The position numbers and the translations under genes were made by a program. From Sarcodiotheca gaudichaudii (Eukaryota; Rhodophyta; Florideophyceae; Gigartinales; Solieriaceae), in the NCBI GenBank assembly GCA_032355985.1, contig JAUKVZ010000003.1, positions 186,001 to 250,000 of the forward strand: a stretch of 64,000 bases of DNA, given 5' to 3'. Every line of letters begins with the position of its first letter. Within the stretch, counting starts at the first letter, position 1. The notes under the pieces were generated by a model. The model did no database searches. It saw nothing but the letters and a program-made list of their open reading frames with translations, and was not told where the DNA came from. Below, in pieces: positions 16,544 through 23,863 of the stretch.

Positions 16544-18049
16544 TCAGTCGGCGACGAAATTCGCAAGCAGGCGCACACCGAAGCCCGTGGGCGTGTCCTT
16601 GGCGTACGGGCCGGAATCGCCCTCGACGCGATGCACGCCGGCGACATCCAGATGACACCACGGGATCCCTTCCGGCGCGAAGTAGCTCAGGAACGCGGCG
16701 CCCTGAATCGGATGCGCCTTGCGCACCGGCGCCGAGTTGAGAATGTCCGCACATGGGGAGCGCATCAGATCGCGATACTCCTGATGGTGCGGCAAGCGCC
16801 AGACGCGTTCATCACTCGCCTCGGCCGCGGCTTCCATTTTCTCCCGCATCGCATCATCGTCGCACCACATGCCCGCGTACGTCGAACCCAGCGCGACGAC
16901 GACGCCGCCGGTGAGCGTCGCGATATCGATGATCTGCTCCGGCTTCTCCTTGTCGGCCGCCCAGCAGAGACCATCGGCCATCACGAGACGTCCTTCGGCA
17001 TCCGTGTTCGTCACTTCAACCGTGACGCCATTGCGGAAGGTGAGCACATCATCGGGGCGATAGGCGTTGTCCGAGACGGAGTTCTCCGCCGCACAGAGCA
17101 GCGCGACGACCGGTCGCTTCGGCTTGATGACACTCGCGATGGCGAGCATGGCGCCGAGAACAGCGCATCCGCCATCCTTGTCGCCCTTCATTCCGCGCAT
17201 GGACCCGCCGACTTTCAGCGACAGGCCGCCGGTGTCGTACGTCATCGTTTTGCCGACGATGACGATGGGCTTCTTTGAGGCGCCCGTCTTTGGCTTGTAT
17301 GCAATGCGAATGAGACACGGCTTGTTCTCCGAAGCCTGCCCCACAGTCATGATGCCCGTCAGTTTCTCGCGCTTCAGCGCCTCGCCCTTGATGACGCTCA
17401 CGCTGAGATTGTCATGCCCGCGCGCCATCGAGCGCGCCTGCTTGGCCATCCACTCGGGCGTGGCGATGTTTGCCGGCGTGTTCGAGCAGCGTCGCGAAAG
17501 ATTCACGGCGTCAGCCAGCAGCAGCCCGCGCTTCACGCCTTTGATGAACGCCGCATCGGAAGAAGACACAGCCAGCGAAGGACGCTTCTCCTTCGGCGAA
17601 CTCACTGTGCCGCGCAGCTCATCGAAGTTGAACGCCAGAATGCCGACCCCTTCGCCAAACGCCTGCCCGGCGTCCTGCGCGTCGATCTTCGCCTTCTTCA
17701 GTGGACCGCTCAGCGCGATGTCGACGCGTTTCTCCTTCGCCGCCGCAAGACGTCTGCCGCAGGCCCCCGCGATATTGACGAACGATCGAGCCGTCAGTCC
17801 ATCCGCCTTGCCCAGCCCGACGATCAGCACGCGATTGGGCGCCTTGGCGCCCTTGGGGAATGCTTCGACGAGCATGCCCGATTCACCGGTGCATTCGGTG
17901 CGTTTCAGCGCGGCGCTGATCGAGCCGTCGGCATCCAGCTTCTTCGTCTCGCTGTCCAGCGCCGGCGCCTTGCCGCGCTCCGGCTGAAACACTCCGACGA
18001 CCAGCGCATCGGCTGCGCCTCGACCTCCGGCACTGACCTTCTCGAACAT
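16544..18049 (-). CDS. pepA: Leucyl aminopeptidase (M17 family)
   Basis: The 501-residue protein is a full-length M17 aminopeptidase: an N-terminal regulatory domain (1-180), then the catalytic domain. The bimetal site is visible as VGKTMTYDTGGLSLK, MKGDKDGGCAVLGA and the signature NTDAEGRLVMADGL (about residues 345-358). These supply the Lys, Asp and Glu ligands and the Arg of the active site. It cleaves N-terminal residues from peptides in the cytoplasm as a hexamer. In some bacteria PepA also binds DNA, which cannot be judged here. The gene is monocistronic; GAGGGGAG lies about a dozen bases before its ATG. Confidence 0.95.
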   Translation of the reverse strand: MFEKVSAGGRGAADALVVGVFQPERGKAPALDSETKKLDADGSISAALKRTECTGESGMLVEAFPKGAKAPNRVLIVGLGKADGLTARSFVNIAGACGRRLAAAKEKRVDIALSGPLKKAKIDAQDAGQAFGEGVGILAFNFDELRGTVSSPKEKRPSLAVSSSDAAFIKGVKRGLLLADAVNLSRRCSNTPANIATPEWMAKQARSMARGHDNLSVSVIKGEALKREKLTGIMTVGQASENKPCLIRIAYKPKTGASKKPIVIVGKTMTYDTGGLSLKVGGSMRGMKGDKDGGCAVLGAMLAIASVIKPKRPVVALLCAAENSVSDNAYRPDDVLTFRNGVTVEVTNTDAEGRLVMADGLCWAADKEKPEQIIDIATLTGGVVVALGSTYAGMWCDDDAMREKMEAAAEASDERVWRLPHHQEYRDLMRSPCADILNSAPVRKAHPIQGAAFLSYFAPEGIPWCHLDVAGVHRVEGDSGPYAKDTPTGFGVRLLANFVAD

Positions 18050-18136
18050 CCGTGGGAACTCCCCTCGCGCATCTCCTGCGCAGAATATTGTGCGTTTGAT
18101 ATTGCCTGAAACGGCGCGAGTGTAACGATCTTGACG

Positions 18137-18142
18137 TACCTT
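18137..18142 (+). promoter_or_regulatory. TACCTT -10-like box before the HIT gene
   Basis: TACCTT ends six bases before ATG 18149 with no ribosome binding site between. This supports ATG 18149 over an in-frame TTG at 18131. Confidence 0.45.
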
Positions 18143-18148
18143 GCCCGC

Positions 18149-18745
18149 ATGTCAGCGAAGGACGACACGCCCACCAATCCGGAAAACCCCGTGTTGCAGG
18201 CGCCCTGGCGCGATCGCTATCTCCAGGCGCTCTCCGAAAAAGAGGCGCAGGCCGCCGAAGACGCGGCCGCCGGCGCCCCGCCCGACGACGCCGGAGACTG
18301 CTTCATCAGCGACTACTGGCTGCATCCGAAGGATGATCTCGCCAATCACGTCATCGCGCGCATCGGCGATGGCTCCAGCGCGGGCATGATTCTTCTTAAC
18401 AAATACCCCTACTCAAATGGGCATCTGCTGGTGGCGCTGGCTGAAGGTCGCGCCAGGCTGCTCGACTATGACGAGAGCCAGCGAGCCGCGCTGTGGAGCA
18501 TGGTCGATCTGGCCGCAGATCTGCTCGAACGCACCCTCCCCTTGCAGGGGATCAACATCGGTGTGAATCAGGGGCGAGCCGCCGGCGCCGGTGTGCCGCA
18601 GCATCTGCATGTGCATCTCGTGCCGCGCTGGGCAGGCGATACGAACTTCATCACCGTCGTCGGACGCGTCCGCGTCAATCCCACAGCGCTTGACGACATG
18701 GCCGAGCGCATGCGCACGACCTGGGCGTCGATGAAGACTGACTGA
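18149..18745 (+). CDS. HIT-family nucleotide hydrolase/phosphorylase
   Basis: This 198-residue protein has about 50 polar residues at the N-terminus. A HIT domain follows with MILLNKYPYSNGHLLVAL and the histidine triad QHLHVHLVPRW near residue 150, including the nucleophilic His. The NKYPYxxGHLL pattern and the C-terminal length resemble the branch related to eukaryotic Ap4A phosphorylase/Fhit, which act on dinucleoside polyphosphates; the actual substrate is not fixed by sequence. ATG 18149 is chosen because a TANNNT box lies six bases ahead. The gene diverges from pepA and ends 7 bp from the convergent PilZ gene. Confidence 0.88.
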   Translation: MSAKDDTPTNPENPVLQAPWRDRYLQALSEKEAQAAEDAAAGAPPDDAGDCFISDYWLHPKDDLANHVIARIGDGSSAGMILLNKYPYSNGHLLVALAEGRARLLDYDESQRAALWSMVDLAADLLERTLPLQGINIGVNQGRAAGAGVPQHLHVHLVPRWAGDTNFITVVGRVRVNPTALDDMAERMRTTWASMKTD

Positions 18746-18752
18746 ATCTGTC

Positions 18753-19103
18753 TCAGGCGGCCATGCGGCGTTCGAATCGAATGCCCATCCGATATCCCTC
18801 GCCCACCGGCTCACAGCGAACGACCACGCCGTCACGCCACACGTTCGCGTGAGGCGACGTGCACACCCGCAGCCGCGCGCCGGGCGGCATCGGATCAGCG
18901 ACGATCGCGCCGAGCCCGCCAAGGGACTCATCACGCAGATGCAGGTCAATCGTGCCCGCGCTGTTCATCGGATCGACGCGCACGGCCTGCATGCGGCCGA
19001 TCAACGCCGCACGAGTCGCAGAGCGACGCTCGAATCGAAGACTCTCGGGCGCTTCCACGGAATCGCCCTGCGTATGCACATGCTCAGATCCGGCCTTGTC
19101 CAC
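18753..19103 (-). CDS. PilZ-domain protein
   Basis: The 116-residue protein consists almost wholly of a PilZ domain: RFERRSATRAA supplies the RxxxR arm, and DESLGGLGAIV the (D/N)xSxxG turn that together bind cyclic di-GMP. A GVVVRCEPV strand follows with a YRMGIRFER end typical of PilZ. It therefore probably senses c-di-GMP in the cytoplasm. The start is GTG 19103 behind AGAAAGG. No c-di-GMP synthase lies nearby, so its target is unknown; a PilZ protein may work with the pilM operon elsewhere in this window, but that is speculation. Confidence 0.8.
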   Translation of the reverse strand: MDKAGSEHVHTQGDSVEAPESLRFERRSATRAALIGRMQAVRVDPMNSAGTIDLHLRDESLGGLGAIVADPMPPGARLRVCTSPHANVWRDGVVVRCEPVGEGYRMGIRFERRMAA

Positions 19104-19213
19104 GACGGCGCCCTTTCTGGAGAGGTCCGAAATCTCTCCGTCCTGCGCTATCGGCTGGCGTCGAGCCCCGCTTCAGTTGGGTGTGCGCCCCATCGGAAGC
19201 ATTCGCCCCCCAC

Positions 19214-19744
19214 CTACGCCTGGCGGCCTGAAACCCGCTTCATCAAGCTTTCCACACGCTCGATCGCCCGGGCCGTCACTTCATGGTCCGCGGCGTCTAT
19301 ACGCCCAAGCGCGATCGCCCGCTCGCAGCGGCCGAGCATCTTGTCCATCGCACTCGGGCTGCTCAGATCGGACAGGTTGTCATAGACATCCGCCAGTTTG
19401 ATCAGCCGCGCCCGCCAGGTCGACTCGGCAAGCTGCGCGTCGTACGTGGGCTCCCGCACATCTTCACGCAGGCGCATGTCCTTGGAAAGCGCCGCCACGC
19501 AGTCAGCCACGTCAGAGCCGAACTGCTCCAGCACCTCGTCGTAATCGATGTCGCAATCCTCAATCACATCATGCAAGAGCGCCGCGCACATGCAGATCTC
19601 GTCGTCACAGCCAAAGGTGTGCCGCACGGTCATCGCCACGCGAAATGGATGCGATCCATACGGCGTGCATCCATCCTTGCGCAGCTGCCCGCAATGCGCC
19701 CGTGCTGAAAAAGCAGCCGCTTTCCGCCAATCAGGCTGACTCAC
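19214..19744 (-). CDS. Small RelA/SpoT-type HD hydrolase
   Basis: The 176-residue single-domain protein has an HD hydrolase core like that of bifunctional RSH enzymes: ARAHCGQLRKDG, YGSHPFRVAMTVRH, the metal-binding ALLHDVIEDCDIDYDEVLEQ, and RLIKLADVYDNLSDL, which keeps the Asp/Asn of the hydrolase site. No synthetase, TGS or ACT domain is present. This is the layout of small alarmone hydrolases (Mesh1-like), which degrade (p)ppGpp, but other substrates are possible. The GTG start overlaps the ispF stop (GTGA), so the two are coupled. The family link is from motifs; substrate is inferred. Confidence 0.75.
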   Translation of the reverse strand: MSQPDWRKAAAFSARAHCGQLRKDGCTPYGSHPFRVAMTVRHTFGCDDEICMCAALLHDVIEDCDIDYDEVLEQFGSDVADCVAALSKDMRLREDVREPTYDAQLAESTWRARLIKLADVYDNLSDLSSPSAMDKMLGRCERAIALGRIDAADHEVTARAIERVESLMKRVSGRQA

Positions 19745-20298
19745 GCGTCATCTCCTCCTGACCTTCTCAAAAGCACTATGACCTGCGCCTCGATCGCCCG
19801 TCCTTCACCAATCGCATCGACACCCTCGTGCGACTTGCCTTTGATGTTGACGCAATCGACAGGCAGGCCCAGCAGCGCCGCCAGCCTGGCGCGAATCGCC
19901 TCCTTGTGAGGCCCGATGCGAGGCCGCTCCAGCACCACACAGCCATCCAGATTCACCGGCGCCCAGCCGCGCTCAGTCACCAGCCGCATCGCTTCAGTGA
20001 CGAACTCCGTCGAGTCCCTTCCCTCGTGCGTCGCATCATCATCAGGAAAGAGCTGCCCGATATCCGGCAGGGCAAGAGCCCCCAGCAGCGCGTCCGTGAC
20101 GGCATGCAGCAGCACGTCTCCATCGGAATGGGCCACCGGCCCGCGATCATGCTCCAGGCGCACGCCGCCGACGATCAGCGGCCTTCCCTCACCCTTCGGC
20201 GCCAGGGTCGCGAGGCGATGCAGGTCGTATCCGAGGCCGATCCGAAGGTCCGAAGGCGTTCTCGAGGCTCCCGCGGCGTCATGTGATTGCGCATGCAT
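19741..20298 (-). CDS. ispF: IspF, 2-C-methyl-D-erythritol 2,4-cyclodiphosphate synthase
   Basis: ATG 20298 gives 185 residues, nearest the family length of about 160; an upstream in-frame start at 20424 would add an Arg-rich, non-conserved 42 residues. Motifs of IspF are clear: RIGLGYDLHRL (metal Asp and His), GGVRLEHDRGPVAHSDGDVLLHAVTDALLGAL with the third ligand His, the DIGQLFPD loop and NIKGKSHEGVDAIGEG, where family members normally have a KATTxExLG loop. It makes the cyclic diphosphate intermediate of the non-mevalonate isoprenoid pathway. It overlaps the HD gene by four bases. IspD is not adjacent or fused. Confidence 0.93.
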   Translation of the reverse strand: MHAQSHDAAGASRTPSDLRIGLGYDLHRLATLAPKGEGRPLIVGGVRLEHDRGPVAHSDGDVLLHAVTDALLGALALPDIGQLFPDDDATHEGRDSTEFVTEAMRLVTERGWAPVNLDGCVVLERPRIGPHKEAIRARLAALLGLPVDCVNIKGKSHEGVDAIGEGRAIEAQVIVLLRRSGGDDA

Positions 20299-20455
20299 GA
20301 GGGTTTGCTGTGGAGCCGATTCCGTGTGCTGACGATGATGAGAGGGCCGCTCAGGAACCCGCACAAGGGCCCTGCGCGAGCGCCGCCGGAAGCCTATCTT
20401 ACGGCTGACAGGCGCGATCGCCACGAACGAGACATTCCCTCCCGGGAGAGACCAG

Positions 20456-20962
20456 ATGCCCGCACGCCGGAAGCAGCTTCACAATCGACTCATCACCCGC
20501 CTCAGTGCGACAGTCGCGATCACGATCGCCTCGTGCACACTGAGCGGTTGCTACGGCGAGAGCGGTCCCGGCTTCTCGATCGATCGCTACACCTATGTGA
20601 GCCGCCCCTGGTCGCCGAAGACGATCACCGTCGTCGACACGCGCACCGGCGAAGAGATCTGGACCGTCGACATTCCCGTCGGCAAGCAGCTCGTCATGGA
20701 CTTCGAGAAGGGCAAGGATCCTGAAGAATACATGCCCGACCAGATGCACTGGCGCGTGATGAACGCCGGCAAGCGGTATGGCGATCTGACGAGCACTATC
20801 CCGGCGCCTCCGGCCGGCGCCCGCCGCGTCGATCTCACGCTTCGCGCCGTGCCCGAAAGCGTGGACACGATCCTCTCTTCAGGCGAAGGGCCGGAGTCGG
20901 ATGAGGTCTTCATGCCGATGGAAGGCGTGACGTCAGATCCCATGGATCCCGGCGACAACTGA
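20456..20962 (+). CDS. Small putative lipoprotein of unknown function
   Basis: This 168-residue protein starts at ATG 20456 with GGGAGAG five bases ahead. It has a basic N-terminus, a hydrophobic stretch (LSATVAITIASCTLSGCYGE) and a lipobox LSGC near residue 32. The mature part includes TITVVDTRTGEEIWTVDIP, one strand pair like a single propeller blade, then an acidic tail with many Met and Asp residues. I recognise no family. It is convergent with neuC and overlaps it by 30 bp. Confidence 0.65.
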   Translation: MPARRKQLHNRLITRLSATVAITIASCTLSGCYGESGPGFSIDRYTYVSRPWSPKTITVVDTRTGEEIWTVDIPVGKQLVMDFEKGKDPEEYMPDQMHWRVMNAGKRYGDLTSTIPAPPAGARRVDLTLRAVPESVDTILSSGEGPESDEVFMPMEGVTSDPMDPGDN

Positions 20963-22105
20963 CACAGCGCTCGCGCACCCCGCGTGCCGCTTTCGAATCA
21001 ACTGACGCCGCCCGTCCGCATCCAGTGCGGCAATTGTCTCCAGCGCCAGCGCAACGCGCTCACCCGTGCGTCCATCGCCAAACGGATGCGTGATGGCATC
21101 CCGGCGCATGCCTCTCGCTTGCTCGACAGCGCTCGCGATCTCGCCTGACGTCTCTCCCGTGACGGTGACAACATTGTCGCCCCCTTCGCGCCCGACCTGG
21201 CGCTCGCCGACATTTACGACGGGCAGCCTCAAAGCCGCGGCTTCGATCAAGCCCGCGGAACTATTCCCCACGAGCACGCCACCGCGCATCGCCAGCCGCT
21301 TCAGCAGGCTCAGAAACGTCGATCGCTCGAGATGCTCTGCTGATGTGACACCCGAAGCTTCAATCGCTTCAATCACACCCTCACGCCCCGGATCGAAGTT
21401 CGGATGCAGCGCCAGGACGCGCCCTTCGGAGATCGCCTCGAAGATAAGCCCGGCTCGTCGCCGCTCGATCGCCGCGTCATCACCGATCGGATGAAAGAGC
21501 ACGAGGGTGTCCGGATCGCCCAGCGCCTTCGCCTCGTCATCTTCCATCGCTTCGACATCGCACAGTTCGTCAATCGCAGGCGAGCCGACGACATGCACAC
21601 TGTCAGCCCGCTCGCCCATCGACACAATGCGATCCGCCGACAACTCCGTCGCCGGCAGATGCACATGCGCAAGCTTCGTGATCGCATGCCGCATCGCTTC
21701 GTCAGCGACACCCTCGGCGACATCCCCGCCATGCATGTGCGCAACGATCACGCCGCCGATCGATCCCGCGCTTGCCGCGGCAAACGCCTCGATGCGATCT
21801 CCCAGCACGAGCACGCAATCCAGCCCCAGCGTCTCGATCCCCTGCGCCATGCTCGACACGCCGCGTCCAAGCGCTCGCGCATCGGCGATGCGTCCCGATT
21901 CTCTATCGATCTGCATCATCGCTCGCCAGTCGATCGTCCATTCCGAAGCGACCTCGCGCCACGTCTCCGCCGGCTGCAGGAAGTGCGCCCCGGCCACGAT
22001 CACGGACAGCTCCAGCGAGTCTGTTGCTTCAATCGCGCGCATGACCGGCCGCAGCAGGCCGTACTCTGCGCGCGTCCCCGTCACGACGCCGACGCGAAAC
22101 TTCAT
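20933..22105 (-). CDS. neuC: NeuC-type UDP-GlcNAc 2-epimerase (hydrolysing)
   Basis: The 390-residue protein opens with RVGVVTGTRAEYGLLRPVMRAI, the UDP-binding start of the NeuC branch of WecB-like epimerases. Later motifs are VLGDRIEAFAAA, HMHGGDVAEGVADEAMRHAI, then LVGNSSAGLIEAAALRLPVVNVGERQ, which carry the nucleotide contacts and the catalytic Asp/Glu residues. NeuC enzymes open UDP-GlcNAc (or a diacetamido analogue in the LegG type) to give the free 2-epimer used by NeuB. Last gene of the operon; its ATG overlaps the neuB stop by 4 bp. The last 25 residues extend past the usual end and overlap the convergent lipoprotein gene. Confidence 0.9.
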   Translation of the reverse strand: MKFRVGVVTGTRAEYGLLRPVMRAIEATDSLELSVIVAGAHFLQPAETWREVASEWTIDWRAMMQIDRESGRIADARALGRGVSSMAQGIETLGLDCVLVLGDRIEAFAAASAGSIGGVIVAHMHGGDVAEGVADEAMRHAITKLAHVHLPATELSADRIVSMGERADSVHVVGSPAIDELCDVEAMEDDEAKALGDPDTLVLFHPIGDDAAIERRRAGLIFEAISEGRVLALHPNFDPGREGVIEAIEASGVTSAEHLERSTFLSLLKRLAMRGGVLVGNSSAGLIEAAALRLPVVNVGERQVGREGGDNVVTVTGETSGEIASAVEQARGMRRDAITHPFGDGRTGERVALALETIAALDADGRRQLIRKRHAGCASAVSVVAGIHGI

Positions 22106-23133
22106 CGCACATCCTCCTCACACATGATCTCACCCACCTCGATGCGCCGTGCGGCACACCGCCCGACCGTTTCATCGATGTTCCACGCCGCAATGCCCGT
22201 CCCGGGCCGCCTCGTCGAGAGGTTGGACTCCGTGATGACGTCGCCCTCTTCAAGTGTGCGTATCGGCGCAAGCGATTGCCGCGATAGCAGACGCACTTCC
22301 TCTTCAATATCGAGCAGGTTCTTCTTCTGCGACTTGGCTTGTGCGGCTGGCGTCGCTTCTCGCGCCAGATGAACGTATTCACGCATGCCCGCCGGATCGA
22401 GCGACGCCGCATGATCCGGCCCCGGTGCGCTTCGATCGTATGTCAGATGCTTCTCCAGCATCATCGCGCCCGCCTGCACGGCCTTCGCGCCCATATCAAT
22501 CGCCTGCGTGTGATCACTGTAGCCCACGCATCCCGCGCCCATCGCACCAAGCGCCGCAATCCCTTCCAGCCCCGCCTGTTCAACCGGCGTCGGATACGCG
22601 CTGACGCACTGAAACACGCTCGGCGCAACGCCCTGCCCATCCAGCCATGCAAGTGTGCGCTCGACTTCCTTCGCCATCGCGCCGCCCGTACTCACCAGCA
22701 GCGGCCGCCCCGTCCGCACCAGCGCCTGAAGCAGCGGCTTATTCACCAGATCCGGCGAAGCGACTTTGAATCCACTCCACGCGGCCCGCTCGGCAATGGG
22801 CACAAGCTGCGGCGAAAACACCGTCACAATCGCATCAATCCCGCGCGAACGAATCGACTCCGCCAGCCCATGCAACTTTTCTTCAGAAAGCTCCAGCCGG
22901 CGCAGCATCGCATGCGCATCCGTTTCGCCCGCAGCCGACTGATACGAAGCCAGCCGCCCCGCGCCACTCAACAGCAGATCCGCACGAAACTGCTGCAGCT
23001 TGATCGCATCGACGCCCGCCTCCTGAGCCGCATCGACAAGCTCCAGCGCGCGCTCGATCACGCCATCGTGATTCACGCCGATCTCGGCGATCACATACGG
23101 CCCGCGCTGTGGCGCTCGCAGCCCGTCAATCAT
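22102..23133 (-). CDS. neuB: NeuB-type nonulosonic (sialic) acid synthase
   Basis: This 343-residue protein begins GPYVIAEIGVNHDGVIERAL and then AGVDAIKLQQFRADLL, the hallmark of sialic/legionaminic/pseudaminic acid synthases. It condenses phosphoenolpyruvate with a six-carbon amino sugar. GYSDHTQAIDMGAKAVQAGA and EKHLTYDRSAPGPDHAASLD contain the metal His and substrate contacts. A C-terminal SAF (antifreeze-like) domain follows from about residue 280 (SLAPIRTLEEGDVITESNLS), as in NeuB. Sequence alone does not separate sialic from legionaminic acid synthase. It starts one base after the neuA stop and ends overlapping neuC. Confidence 0.92.
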   Translation of the reverse strand: MIDGLRAPQRGPYVIAEIGVNHDGVIERALELVDAAQEAGVDAIKLQQFRADLLLSGAGRLASYQSAAGETDAHAMLRRLELSEEKLHGLAESIRSRGIDAIVTVFSPQLVPIAERAAWSGFKVASPDLVNKPLLQALVRTGRPLLVSTGGAMAKEVERTLAWLDGQGVAPSVFQCVSAYPTPVEQAGLEGIAALGAMGAGCVGYSDHTQAIDMGAKAVQAGAMMLEKHLTYDRSAPGPDHAASLDPAGMREYVHLAREATPAAQAKSQKKNLLDIEEEVRLLSRQSLAPIRTLEEGDVITESNLSTRRPGTGIAAWNIDETVGRCAARRIEVGEIMCEEDVR

Positions 23134-23134
23134 C

Positions 23135-23860
23135 TCACGGCCCCATCGCCTGCATGCGCTCAGTCAGAATCGCATCCGCCACGATGACATCAATCGCGCT
23201 GTCGATATCCACCACATCACCCGATCGCGTCACCATCCCGCGCTGATCTGCACCAAGAAACGCATGCGGGCTCGGATCGCCTGCGGCAGACATCAAGGCC
23301 TTGCGTGTCACGACGAGCACACCGCCATCGGGCACATGCGCCGGAGGAAGATCCTGACGCCGATGCACGCCATGATTGATCACATCCCCCTCCCATGGCC
23401 GCACGACGCCATCCCCATCTTCGATCCGCGCCGTCCACCACGGATGATGCTTGCCGACATCGGCGTAGCTCTGTGCTGAATCGGCGCCCGTGCGCTGCAG
23501 CAGATCAATCGTCGCATCAATTAGACCCGGCGGCCGCACCGGCACATTTGCATACAGAATCACGATGTGCTCATGCTCGGCGTCGTTCAACTGCTCCAGC
23601 GCGTGCCGCGCCGCGTCATCCACACGAGCGCCATCCGACGCCAGATCCTGCGGCCGCAGCACGACATCAATGCCGGCTTCCAACCCGATCTGCTGCATCG
23701 GCGGCGAATCCGTCGAAAGCGCGATGCGCGAGACAAGCTGCGCCTCGCGCGCCGCATCAATCGTCCATCGCACACACTCGCGCCCGCCCACCAGTGACAT
23801 GTTCTTGCCAGGAACGCCCTTGCTTCCGGCGCGCCCCAGAATGATCGCCAGCGCTCCCAC
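23135..23860 (-). CDS. neuA: NeuA-type CMP-nonulosonate cytidylyltransferase
   Basis: The 241-residue enzyme activates a nonulosonic acid with CTP. Motifs: ALAIILGRAGSKGVPGKNM (P-loop-like, with the RxGSKGxxxKN signature), ALSTDSPPMQQIG and VDIDSAIDVIVADAIL at the C-terminus, as in CMP-sialic acid synthetases. GTG 23860 is the start, three bases after the stop of the upstream maf gene, and GGTGAT within that gene's end is its likely ribosome binding site. It is followed by neuB after one base. Product sugar identity depends on NeuB and NeuC and is not fixed. Confidence 0.92.
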   Translation of the reverse strand: MGALAIILGRAGSKGVPGKNMSLVGGRECVRWTIDAAREAQLVSRIALSTDSPPMQQIGLEAGIDVVLRPQDLASDGARVDDAARHALEQLNDAEHEHIVILYANVPVRPPGLIDATIDLLQRTGADSAQSYADVGKHHPWWTARIEDGDGVVRPWEGDVINHGVHRRQDLPPAHVPDGGVLVVTRKALMSAAGDPSPHAFLGADQRGMVTRSGDVVDIDSAIDVIVADAILTERMQAMGP

Positions 23861-23863
23861 GGA

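Noticed and set aside
20298-20424. In-frame N-terminal extension of IspF to 20424.
   Set aside because: The added 42 residues are Arg/His-rich and unlike any IspF; ATG 20298 gives near the family length.
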